From Anaerolineaceae bacterium (lineage in GTDB: Bacteria; Chloroflexota; Anaerolineae; Anaerolineales; Anaerolineaceae): a DNA stretch of 64,000 nt. Position 1 is the stretch's first letter, and each line of letters begins with the position of its first letter. The stretch lies in the NCBI GenBank assembly GCA_002702705.1, contig PABH01000042.1, positions 186,001-250,000 on the forward strand, written 5' to 3'. A model generated the notes under the pieces. It was not told the origin of the DNA. It searched no databases and saw nothing but the letters and a program-made list of their open reading frames with translations. This document shows positions 40,888 through 48,622 of the stretch, piece after piece. Both the position numbers and the translations under genes were made by a program.

Positions 40888-41970
40888 TTAATCTCCTAAC
40901 GAAATCCCCAAATCGCGGGCTGTTCGCACCATATCACCATCCACATCCACTCGTTTTGGAACAGCAAGCGCCTCTTTTAATGAGATCGTTTTGATTTGGT
41001 TGCTGCAAAACGCCACCATTTGACCAAAATTTTTTTCAACAGCAACATGTACTGCTGCAGCTCCAAAACGAGTTGCTAACCAACGATCATACGGCGTCGG
41101 TCCGCCGCCACGCTGCAAATGGCCTAGAACCGTTACCCGGGTTTCCACATGACAAGTTTTTGAAATATATTCCGCCACAGTTTGGCTGATACCACCCAAT
41201 CTGGTTTGTAAATTCGAGTCACCCTGGAATTGGACTACCTGGTTGCCGCCTTTGGGAAATGCCCCTTCTGAAACTGCAACAATCGAAAAAAAACTTCCTT
41301 GTGAAACACGGCTGCCTATCTTGGAGCACACTGCACCGAAGTCAAAGGGGATTTCCGGAATCAAAATCACATCCGCTCCACCTGCAACACCAGCATATAA
41401 AGTGATAAACCCAGCATCACGGCCCATTAATTCCAAAACCATGACACGGTGATGGGATTCAGCGGTAGTATGTAATTTGTCAATCGCATCGGTTGCAGTC
41501 GCCACGGCAGTATCAAATCCAAAGGTGAAATCAGTTCCACCAATATCGTTATCAATCGTTTTGGGAACTCCCACTACGGGTACACCAATTTCGTGCAGCT
41601 CCTGTGCGATGCGCAGTGTGCCATCCCCGCCAACCACAATCAATGCATCAAGTCCCAATCGTTCCAACCGGTCAAAAACTTTTTGGGAGCTGTCTTCGTA
41701 AACCACAGACCCTCCCCGCACAACCTTATGGGCAAAAGGATTACCACGATTTGCAGTCCCTAAAATCGTACCTCCACGTGGTAAGATTCCGCGCACACTG
41801 GAAACCTCCAACGGAAAAACGCCATCATCTTGAACAAAACCATCAAAACCATTACGTACCCCTAAAACTTCCCAACCATATTGGGGAACGGCGGTTTTTA
41901 CCACTGCCCGAATTACTGCATTTAAACCTGGAGCATCCCCACCTCCCGTTAAAATCGCCAATCGTTTCAT
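40888..41970 (-). CDS. pfkA: 6-phosphofructokinase, group III (ATP- or PPi-type to be tested)
   Basis: A 360-residue phosphofructokinase of glycolysis. The motifs are GGGDAPGLNAVIR (about 9-21), VVGGDGTLRIA (about 112-122), the catalytic PKTIDND (about 136-142) and MGRDAGFITLYAG. Two positions tell ATP from pyrophosphate use. The GGDG segment has Gly as in ATP enzymes. The PKTIDND segment has Lys, as in PPi enzymes and in the group III ATP enzymes of actinomycetes. The Gly-Lys combination best fits a group III ATP enzyme. I start at 41970, with GGAG 8 bases upstream; a longer frame adds 20 unlike residues. Confidence 0.9.
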   Translation of the reverse strand: MKRLAILTGGGDAPGLNAVIRAVVKTAVPQYGWEVLGVRNGFDGFVQDDGVFPLEVSSVRGILPRGGTILGTANRGNPFAHKVVRGGSVVYEDSSQKVFDRLERLGLDALIVVGGDGTLRIAQELHEIGVPVVGVPKTIDNDIGGTDFTFGFDTAVATATDAIDKLHTTAESHHRVMVLELMGRDAGFITLYAGVAGGADVILIPEIPFDFGAVCSKIGSRVSQGSFFSIVAVSEGAFPKGGNQVVQFQGDSNLQTRLGGISQTVAEYISKTCHVETRVTVLGHLQRGGGPTPYDRWLATRFGAAAVHVAVEKNFGQMVAFCSNQIKTISLKEALAVPKRVDVDGDMVRTARDLGISLGD

Positions 41971-42064
41971 TGTTATTCTCCGTTTAAAAAGGTAAGACTT
42001 GATCACTGCTTTTATTAAAAAGGTATACAATAACTATAAACAATTCATCCCGGAGTTCAAGTTT

Positions 42065-43462
42065 ATGCAAACCAATATCTGGTGGATTCGCCGTGATTTG
42101 CGAATAGACCATAACCCAGCACTTAATGCAGCGTTAGATCAAACGAATGCTTTAATTCCACTTTTTATTATAGATCCTCAATTATCACAAAACCCGGCCA
42201 CACCCCGCCAAAATTTTTTATTTGCAGGTTTAGAGGGTTTAAACAATAACTTAAAAAAACGCGGCAGCCGGTTAGTCATTCTTGAGGGAAAACCAATCCA
42301 GGTTTTAAAACAATTGGTAGCTGAACAAAATATTTTGAGGATTTTTGCGGAAGAAGACTACAGCCCCTATGCAATCCAACGTGATAAAGCCATTCAAAAA
42401 GAATTACCTCTGACATTGGTTAAGGGATTAATTTTGCAGCACCCTGAATGGGTACACAAAACCAATGGCAGCCCATACAGCACGTTTACACCATACAGCA
42501 AAGTATGGAAAAGTTTACCAATCCCTCCACCCCCTTCTGCGGCCCCTGCTGTGCTGCCGCCATGCCCAGAAGTACATGCTGAAGATTTTCAACCTCAAAT
42601 ACCCATCCCCTTTAAAAATCCAGCACCAGCGGATTTTCCAGCCACGGAAAAAGAAGCCGTAAAACGCCTGAAAAAATTTACAGAATCTGCTATCGCAACG
42701 TACCACCAGGATCGAAACATGCTTAATCAACCGGGCACATCTCACTTATCACCTTATCTGCGGTTTGGTTTGATCTCCATTCATACTGCCTACCAGGCAG
42801 CACAAGAAACACATACAACAGCCACCTCAACGGAAGCCCATAAAGGGATTTCTACCTGGATCAACGAACTGATCTGGCGTGAATTTTATATCAATATTCT
42901 TTATCATTTTCCGTACGTCTTAAAAACCGCATATTATGAAAATAAAAGAAATATTCCCTGGCGAAATGCTCCCCAAGATTTGGAACGGTGGAAAAATGGC
43001 ACCACGGGGTATCCAATCGTAGATGCATGTATGCGCCAGTTAACCGGTATGAAATGGATGCACAATCGCGGGCGAATGATTGTCGCTTCTTTTTTGGTAA
43101 AAGATTTACTCATCAACTGGCAAGAAGGAGAGAAATGGTTCATGCAAAATCTGGTAGATGGTGACCCTGCCGCAAATAATGGAGGATGGCAGTGGACAGC
43201 CGGGGTTGGTACGGACGCCGCACCGTATTTTCGCATTTTTAATCCCATATTACAATCCGAAAAATTCGACCCCCACGGAGAATTTATACGTAAGTGGATA
43301 CCTGAATTAAAAAATGTACCCAATCAATATATTCACCAACCATGGTTAATGCCAATTGAAACCCAACAGCAATTCGGCTGTCAAATTGGAAAGACATACC
43401 CTTTACCGATTGTAGACCATCAGGCAGCGAAAGAAAGAACGCTAAACGCATATAAAACGTAG
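42065..43462 (+). CDS. phr: Deoxyribodipyrimidine photolyase
   Basis: A 465-residue class I CPD photolyase, which repairs UV dimers with blue light. The N-terminal antenna domain starts NIWWIRRDLRIDHNPAL. The FAD-binding part shows WINELIWREFYINI, then RWKNGTTGYPIVDACMRQL, then GWMHNRGRM-like GMKWMHNRGRMIVASFL and the segment DGDPAANNGGWQWTAGVGTD. All FAD-contact motifs look intact. I start at 42065 (GGAG upstream); a frame opening 22 codons earlier would overlap the region upstream of pfkA. It is divergent from pfkA. Light exposure of the host at some stage is implied. Confidence 0.94.
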   Translation: MQTNIWWIRRDLRIDHNPALNAALDQTNALIPLFIIDPQLSQNPATPRQNFLFAGLEGLNNNLKKRGSRLVILEGKPIQVLKQLVAEQNILRIFAEEDYSPYAIQRDKAIQKELPLTLVKGLILQHPEWVHKTNGSPYSTFTPYSKVWKSLPIPPPPSAAPAVLPPCPEVHAEDFQPQIPIPFKNPAPADFPATEKEAVKRLKKFTESAIATYHQDRNMLNQPGTSHLSPYLRFGLISIHTAYQAAQETHTTATSTEAHKGISTWINELIWREFYINILYHFPYVLKTAYYENKRNIPWRNAPQDLERWKNGTTGYPIVDACMRQLTGMKWMHNRGRMIVASFLVKDLLINWQEGEKWFMQNLVDGDPAANNGGWQWTAGVGTDAAPYFRIFNPILQSEKFDPHGEFIRKWIPELKNVPNQYIHQPWLMPIETQQQFGCQIGKTYPLPIVDHQAAKERTLNAYKT

Positions 43463-43645
43463 GTTGGCAAGGTTCGCGATTGTTTGCAAGACAGGTGGTG
43501 TTTTCACAGCGGTATGAAAACCATGTGCATAACAAAGATTAAATCACCACAAATGCCACAGAGAGAAAGATTGGGTAAAGGGACAGGTTATTCATTCACA
43601 TCCTCGGCTCAGTGCCCAACGAAATTTTATTAAAAGGGAATCAAT

Positions 43646-44638
43646 ATGATCCAAAATCAATGGTACGTTATCTTACGCAGTAAAGAAGTGAAAAAGGGCA
43701 AACCGGTAGGTTTTACCCGGTTAGGTGAAAACATGGTTGCCTGGCGGCTGGATGATGACCGAGTTGTTGTGCAATCAGATATCTGCCCCCACCGTGGAGC
43801 AGCTTTACACCAGGGCAAGCTAATGGATGAAACCATCCAATGCCCCTTCCACGGTTTTGAGTTTGATGCCAGTGGAGCCTGCCAATATATCCCAGCTCGA
43901 GGCAAAACCGTACCGCCACCGAAGATTTTTCAGGTAAAAACATATCCCAGCCAGGAAAGACATGGTTATATCTTTATTTGGTATGGTGAAGAACAGGAAA
44001 GCTATCCGCCAATTCCAATTTATGAAGAGTTAACCAGCGGTTTTGATTATGCCGATTATGCCGAAAGTTGGACCGTACATTATTCCCGTGCCATTGAAAA
44101 CCAATTAGACGTTTTCCACCTGCCATTCCCCCACCGCACTACCATCGGGCGCGGCAACCGAGTCATATCCGATGGCCCCCTGGTGCGGATGGTCGGAGAC
44201 GAGATGCAAATCTGGGTTTATAGCCGGAAAGAAGACGGCAGCCCAGCAAGAAAAGCCAGTGAACTTGCTCAACCCTTCCGGCCACCCTTTTTACACTTCC
44301 GTTTTCCCCACCTCTGGCAAAATCACATCAGTGATGATTTCCGCATTACCGTTTATTTCACGCCCATTGATGAAGGGAATACGATTATGTACACCCGCTA
44401 TTATCAACGTATGGTAAAAGTGCCCTTATTGGGCTGGTTTATTGCCTGGTTATCAAGCATATTTAGTATCATCATCCTCCATCAGGATAAAAGGGTAGTC
44501 GAAAAACAACTCCCCATTAAAAGTGATTTCAAAATGGGTGAAAAGTTAATCTCTGCCGACCAGCCGATTATCCTCTACCGCCGCATCCGTAAAGCGCTGC
44601 AAGACGGTAAAACAATTCAAGAAATCAACGCGGAGTAA
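43646..44638 (+). CDS. Rieske non-haem iron oxygenase
   Basis: A 330-residue Rieske oxygenase alpha-like subunit. The 2Fe-2S site has Cys47-x-His49 in CPHRGA and Cys66-x-x-His69 in CPFHGF. The mononuclear iron site is visible as ENQLDVFHLPFPHR, with Asp and two His. Residues after about 230 include one or two hydrophobic stretches (WFIAWLSSIFSIIIL, about 272-286), suggesting membrane association as in the chlorophyllide a oxygenase/PaO-like subgroup. The substrate is unknown and no reductase gene is adjacent. A 183-base gap upstream shows no clear gene. A bidirectional terminator follows. Confidence 0.88.
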   Translation: MIQNQWYVILRSKEVKKGKPVGFTRLGENMVAWRLDDDRVVVQSDICPHRGAALHQGKLMDETIQCPFHGFEFDASGACQYIPARGKTVPPPKIFQVKTYPSQERHGYIFIWYGEEQESYPPIPIYEELTSGFDYADYAESWTVHYSRAIENQLDVFHLPFPHRTTIGRGNRVISDGPLVRMVGDEMQIWVYSRKEDGSPARKASELAQPFRPPFLHFRFPHLWQNHISDDFRITVYFTPIDEGNTIMYTRYYQRMVKVPLLGWFIAWLSSIFSIIILHQDKRVVEKQLPIKSDFKMGEKLISADQPIILYRRIRKALQDGKTIQEINAE

Positions 44639-44677
44639 TCCACTATTTCAAACCAAAAGCTTTTTTAGATTTTCAAT

Positions 44678-44709
44678 AAACAGGGAAGCCTTGAAATTCT
44701 TCCCTGTTT
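44678..44709. terminator. Bidirectional terminator between Rieske and ABC permease genes
   Basis: Arms AAACAGGGAAG (44678-44688) and CTTCCCTGTTT (44699-44709) form 11 bp with a 10-base loop and a T-tract in the plus direction. It separates convergent genes. Confidence 0.82.
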
Positions 44710-44717
44710 TTGTAATT

Positions 44718-45458
44718 TTATCCACTTTCTAATATAAACTGAAAACGTTTTAATAGAACCCACAAAAGCGCACCCTGCACAATCAAACCACCAAAAAAAT
44801 AAACAAACCATAAAGAACCACCCATTTCAAAAATCCAGAACAGTTTCAAGGTCCAGAAGGGTGGTAACACAGCAAAAGCCCACTGCCAAATTTTAGGAAC
44901 AAAATAGGCCCCTAACACGGGCATAAATATCAAGCCGCTCATCTTCATTAAGGCGAATCCTTGAACTTTGTTTTTTGCAAAGCTGGCATAAAATAAGGCA
45001 TATAATGGGGTCAACCCCGCAGCCGAGATTGATACCAGAATTAATTCTCCAATGGAAAGTGTGGTTAATCCTGATATAAGAAGCATGATCAGATTTCCCA
45101 AAAAGCCCAAAATAACCGGCATACTAATTCGATATAAAAAATAACCACGCAGTGCCAAAGGTGTCACTTGAAGTGCAGAGATGGTCTGATCATCACGTTG
45201 GTCAAGTAATAAAAATCCGATAACTGAGCCAAATATTACCGGAATTAACATGGCGAAAACACTATTAACCAGTAATTTATAATCCATTAAATTAAAATCT
45301 AACCATACATATATCTGGTTTGCTACCCAGGGAATTCCCCAGCGGAACAAAAAACCAAAAAATATCGGCATCAGCGCCATCCAACTTAACATGGGGTCTC
45401 TTTTTACATTTTTGATATCGATCGGACCTAAAGCTCGAATCGCTCGTATTGCATTCAT
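44718..45458 (-). CDS. ABC exporter permease, subunit 2
   Basis: A 246-residue membrane protein with about six helices. It lies directly after a related permease and an ABC ATPase gene, in the order TetR-ATPase-permease-permease. The layout matches the fluoroquinolone-type efflux operon of mycobacteria (ATPase plus two half permeases). The sequence DIKNVKRDPMLSWMALMP at the start and the QRDDQTISALQVTPLALRGY loop (about 88-107) resemble ABC-2-type permeases. The substrate is unknown. Confidence 0.8.
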   Translation of the reverse strand: MNAIRAIRALGPIDIKNVKRDPMLSWMALMPIFFGFLFRWGIPWVANQIYVWLDFNLMDYKLLVNSVFAMLIPVIFGSVIGFLLLDQRDDQTISALQVTPLALRGYFLYRISMPVILGFLGNLIMLLISGLTTLSIGELILVSISAAGLTPLYALFYASFAKNKVQGFALMKMSGLIFMPVLGAYFVPKIWQWAFAVLPPFWTLKLFWIFEMGGSLWFVYFFGGLIVQGALLWVLLKRFQFILESG

Positions 45459-45468
45459 TAATGTCTCC

Positions 45469-46158
45469 TCAAACGTATAACTTATCTCGAGTAACTTGGT
45501 AAGCCAACCAACTTAATCCGATCACGGTTAATATTGAATAAGAAAAACCATAGATCCACATGGAGGGATTTTGCCCTATGAAAGCGCCATTTAAAACCAT
45601 CAGAATGGCCTGCATCGGATGTAGATAAAGTAACCAATGATTCCAATGTACAACATAAGCAATAACAGGAATAGTGATTATTCCGATTGCTAATACGGAT
45701 GGCATTAAAAATCCATTGATTGAAGCGTAACGAGTGATCATGATCAAACCGCAAAACAGGTAAAGCAAAAAACTCAACAGCAAACCTAAAATCAATACCA
45801 GCCAATTAAAATCAAATCCGGCATATAACACAACGATGACCAGATTCTCCACAAAAGCCAATATAAATAAGCTGATTCCTTTACTGAAAAGATATTCCCA
45901 AGGACGCAGTGGGGTCACCGCTTGGGCTGTTAATGTGCCTTCATCTCGTTCCAATAAAACTAATCCGGCAATAAAATAAAAACTTGTGATTAAGATATTT
46001 CCAATCACGAACACACCCATCAACCAATTCAAGTCCCAATTTCCTGCTTGCGTCCTTAATAAAACCCAAAAAAACAACGTAATCCCCATGACGGCATAAA
46101 AGCCATTCCGCCACTGAAGCTGAATATCCGTTAACACGGTATACCACAAGCGTTTCAT
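45469..46158 (-). CDS. ABC exporter permease, subunit 1
   Basis: A 229-residue ABC-2-type permease with about six helices. The loop LERDEGTLTAQAVTPLRPWEYLF (about 69-91) has the same Arg-Asp-Glu-Gly/Asp-x-T-x-x-A-x-x-VTPL pattern as the partner permease, so the two derive from one ancestor. It overlaps the ATPase stop codon by 4 bases and precedes the second permease by 10 bases. Confidence 0.82.
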   Translation of the reverse strand: MKRLWYTVLTDIQLQWRNGFYAVMGITLFFWVLLRTQAGNWDLNWLMGVFVIGNILITSFYFIAGLVLLERDEGTLTAQAVTPLRPWEYLFSKGISLFILAFVENLVIVVLYAGFDFNWLVLILGLLLSFLLYLFCGLIMITRYASINGFLMPSVLAIGIITIPVIAYVVHWNHWLLYLHPMQAILMVLNGAFIGQNPSMWIYGFSYSILTVIGLSWLAYQVTRDKLYV

Positions 46159-47009
46159 ACCAACCGCCTCCCCGTCAAACGAATAAATACATCTTCCAGC
46201 GATGCTTCCTGGGTATGGATCGTTTGTACTTCATAGGTTTGAATATGAGACAAAAAATCCTGGTTGTGCCCTAACTTTTCAAGTGGAAATTCAATCGTTT
46301 GAACACTTCCATTATGGCGTGATTCCACACGCACCAAGGGTTGACCATGCGCTAATTTAAGTTGGCGGGGGGTATCTATTACAATAATTTCGCCTTCCAC
46401 AATTAAGGCAACCCGATCGCAAAGTTCTTCCGCAACGTTCATATTATGCGTGGTTAAAAAGATTGTTTTCCCAGCTTGCTGCTGTGCCCTGATAATCTCT
46501 TTTATCATGTGTGCATTTAAAGGGTCTAGCCCCGAGGTTGGTTCATCCAAAAATAATAAACGCGGATCATGAATTAACGCCCGGGCAAAGGTGAGTCGAT
46601 TCTTCATTCCTTTGGAATACTGTTCAACTGGTTGGCGCGCATCATCGTATAAACCAACCTGCTCTAACAAAACCATCGGGTCCGTCGTTTTTCTTTGATA
46701 TAAACGCGAAAAATAAAGCAAATTTTCGAACGCGGTTAATTTTTGAAAATGATTGGGAAATTCAAAGGAGATACCGATTTCTTCATATAAATCCGCATTC
46801 CAGGATTTTAAATCTTTCCCTAAGATGTTCACTTCACCCTGGTATTTCTTTAATAAACCTGTCAGGATTTTTTGCGTAGTTGATTTTCCGGCACCGCTGG
46901 GACCTAAAAAACCAAATATTTCTCCTTGCTCCACAACAAAGTCTAGACCCTTTACCGCGTTTTCTGTTGTATTTGGATAACGATACTTTAAAGAATTCAC
47001 CTTAATCAT
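46155..47009 (-). CDS. ABC exporter ATP-binding protein
   Basis: A 284-residue ABC ATPase of the drug/antibiotic export type. Walker A is GPSGAGKST (about 36-44), the signature-like QYSKGMKNRLTFARAL is at about 130-145, and Walker B is LLFLDEPTSGLDPL. The signature reads YSKGM rather than LSGGQ, common in this group. A C-terminal extension of about 70 residues (about 210-284) follows, as in other multidrug exporters. It is predicted to drive the two permeases that follow. The strong AAGGAG lies directly downstream of a terminator hairpin. Confidence 0.9.
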   Translation of the reverse strand: MIKVNSLKYRYPNTTENAVKGLDFVVEQGEIFGFLGPSGAGKSTTQKILTGLLKKYQGEVNILGKDLKSWNADLYEEIGISFEFPNHFQKLTAFENLLYFSRLYQRKTTDPMVLLEQVGLYDDARQPVEQYSKGMKNRLTFARALIHDPRLLFLDEPTSGLDPLNAHMIKEIIRAQQQAGKTIFLTTHNMNVAEELCDRVALIVEGEIIVIDTPRQLKLAHGQPLVRVESRHNGSVQTIEFPLEKLGHNQDFLSHIQTYEVQTIHTQEASLEDVFIRLTGRRLV

Positions 47010-47025
47010 AGCTACTCCTTGATAA

Positions 47026-47051
47026 TAAAAAAGCCAGGTTTTTTCCTGGCT
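47026..47051 (-). terminator. Terminator or attenuator between tetR-type gene and ABC operon
   Basis: On the minus strand AGCCAGG (47051-47045), a 6-base A-loop, CCTGGCT (47038-47032) and a T-run follow the regulator's stop codon. Only about 25 bases then remain before the ATPase gene's start, so the ABC genes need readthrough or a promoter inside the regulator gene. Confidence 0.75.
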
Positions 47052-47075
47052 CTACAATGCAGTTGTTTGGTTGGT

Positions 47076-47675
47076 TTAATCTTCCACCAAATGATCTGCA
47101 ACCAGGTCAATCAACGTTTCAAACGCTGTCGGAAACGCAGGGCCTATTTCTTCAGCATGTAAACTGGTATAAAACAACGATTTTATTAATGCGGATACAT
47201 GCAACGCATCTTTACGGATATGGATACCTCGTTGTTTCCACATCGTAACCAGTTCTGAAACAAAAACATCGTCACTCGCCAAATGTTCTTTCACAACATC
47301 TGGCGGCAATTTTCTTAATAACAATTCATATTCTTGCGGATTTAGGAATTGAAATAATGGATCTTGCCAATACAATTTAAAGGATTCAGAGATTAAAGAA
47401 CGAACCTGTTCTTTGGCAGTATCACCTTGAAAATCGTCCATTCGATTTTTAAGTTCAAGTCGATATTCATCTTCAAAACGTTCAAGAACTTCAAACAATA
47501 ACGCTTCTTTTGAATCAAAAAATTTATAAAATGCACCCTTAGAAATACCAGCCGCATCGGTTAAATCTTCCACATTTGTTTTCCGAATTCCATATTTTTC
47601 CAAACATACACGTCCGGCATCCATTAATTTTTTTCGAATTATTTCCATCTCTTGCGGAGTGAACCCTCGGGGCAT
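47076..47675 (-). CDS. TetR/AcrR-family transcriptional regulator
   Basis: A 199-residue regulator. The N-terminal helix-turn-helix (about 10-55) reads EIIRKKLMDAGRVCLEKYG, then VEDLTDAAGISKGAFYKFF with the typical KGAFYxFFxSKEALL. The C-terminal part (about 60-199) is the helical ligand-binding domain. It probably represses the ABC exporter genes directly downstream and its own promoter, where a 9-bp dyad is present. The inducing ligand is unknown. Confidence 0.92.
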   Translation of the reverse strand: MPRGFTPQEMEIIRKKLMDAGRVCLEKYGIRKTNVEDLTDAAGISKGAFYKFFDSKEALLFEVLERFEDEYRLELKNRMDDFQGDTAKEQVRSLISESFKLYWQDPLFQFLNPQEYELLLRKLPPDVVKEHLASDDVFVSELVTMWKQRGIHIRKDALHVSALIKSLFYTSLHAEEIGPAFPTAFETLIDLVADHLVED

Positions 47676-47692
47676 AAGACCTCCATATAACC

Positions 47693-47721
47693 TTATGACT
47701 AAATAATTTTTATAGTCATAA
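47693..47721. promoter_or_regulatory. Palindromic operator candidate for the TetR-type regulator
   Basis: Perfect arms TTATGACTA (47693-47701) and TAGTCATAA (47713-47721), with 11 AT-rich bases between, lie 17 bases upstream of the regulator's ATG. The position fits autoregulation. Confidence 0.65.
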
Positions 47722-47763
47722 ATATTTTACACCAATGTCCCCGCTTGTAAAGGTTTAAATAAA

Positions 47764-47796
47764 AAAAGCAATAAAATTAAATATTCTATTGCTTTT
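47764..47796 (-). terminator. Terminator after the phosphopantetheinyl transferase gene
   Basis: Arms AAAAGCAATA (47764-47773) and TATTGCTTTT (47787-47796) form 10 bp; on the minus strand the last arm runs into a long T-tract. It ends the megasynthase-PPTase unit. Confidence 0.8.
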
Positions 47797-47816
47797 AAAT
47801 AAATTTTTGGAATTAA

Positions 47817-48539
47817 CTAAACCTGTTGAAACAACAAAGGTCGATCCAAAGCACATTCTCCCAATGCGGCACAGGTTAACACAAAATCACCAATGGAGCG
47901 CCAGGCTGCATTAACAAAACCGGTATGTTTTGCACAACGAGACACACGAATTGATCTCCACTGCTCTGATGTTTCAAAAGAGGAAATGCTAACTGCAACT
48001 TCCCTGGTATCTACCCGAAGGCCAGTCTGTAATGCTTTTAACAAAGATTCCTTTACACTCCATACCAAAGATGCTGCCAACGCACGATGTGGTTCAGTAG
48101 TAGCAAATACCTGTTGACTTTCTTCGGCTGTGAAATAATCATTTATAAAAATATCGGGTTTGGTTTCCACAAATTCAAGGTCAATCCCAATTTTTATAGC
48201 CGCATCACTCACCCAGGCTGCACAAGCCATGCCCTCACGATGGGTGATGGACAAAACACCCGGCACTCGAATGCCATAAACCAATACATACGGGGAACCG
48301 CTGGGTTCATTTAATATAGAAATTTCATCCATTCGTACCGCATTAAAACTGGGATACGCAGAACCAAGCAGCTTTTTGGCAGCCCACCGCCCCATCAACC
48401 ATTCATCTCGCCGTTTTGTAAAACGAAATGTTTCGTAATGCTGTTTTTCCTGTTTTGATAACCAACTCAGGTCATCTGCACTGATCTGGTCAAACGAAAC
48501 GACTGTCCAATAAACAATAGATTGTTTTTCTTTTATCAT
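47817..48539 (-). CDS. Sfp-type 4'-phosphopantetheinyl transferase
   Basis: A 240-residue enzyme that moves phosphopantetheine from CoA to a carrier-protein residue. Sfp-family motifs are complete: GIDLE with Mg ligands Asp120 and Glu122, and WSVKESLLKAL with Glu164 and Lys163; SITHREGMACAAW (about 97-109) binds CoA. I use the ATG at 48539 because GAGGAGG lies 6 bases upstream; a longer frame begins 21 codons earlier in the intergenic hairpin. The gene lies 83 bases downstream of the megasynthase on the same strand, so it is the natural candidate to load its carrier domains. Those domains have Thr instead of Ser at the attachment point. Confidence 0.92.
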   Translation of the reverse strand: MIKEKQSIVYWTVVSFDQISADDLSWLSKQEKQHYETFRFTKRRDEWLMGRWAAKKLLGSAYPSFNAVRMDEISILNEPSGSPYVLVYGIRVPGVLSITHREGMACAAWVSDAAIKIGIDLEFVETKPDIFINDYFTAEESQQVFATTEPHRALAASLVWSVKESLLKALQTGLRVDTREVAVSISSFETSEQWRSIRVSRCAKHTGFVNAAWRSIGDFVLTCAALGECALDRPLLFQQV

Positions 48540-48562
48540 CTTAAACCTCCTCAGAAACTTGA

Positions 48563-48598
48563 GTGATCTGCAATCGGGTTTTCCTCGATGCAGATCAC
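48563..48598. promoter_or_regulatory. Intercistronic hairpin between megasynthase and PPTase
   Basis: Arms GTGATCTGCA (48563-48572) and TGCAGATCAC (48589-48598) extend inward by three further pairs across a single bulged A. There is no T-tract. It could be an mRNA processing or stability element, or a regulatory site setting PPTase levels. Confidence 0.6.
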
Positions 48599-48622
48599 CC
48601 ATTTCCTACTCACCGTTAGACT

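Noticed and set aside
43284-43535. 83-codon minus-strand frame partly in the photolyase-Rieske gap
   Set aside because: It overlaps the conserved end of the photolyase and has no ribosome-binding site or domain.
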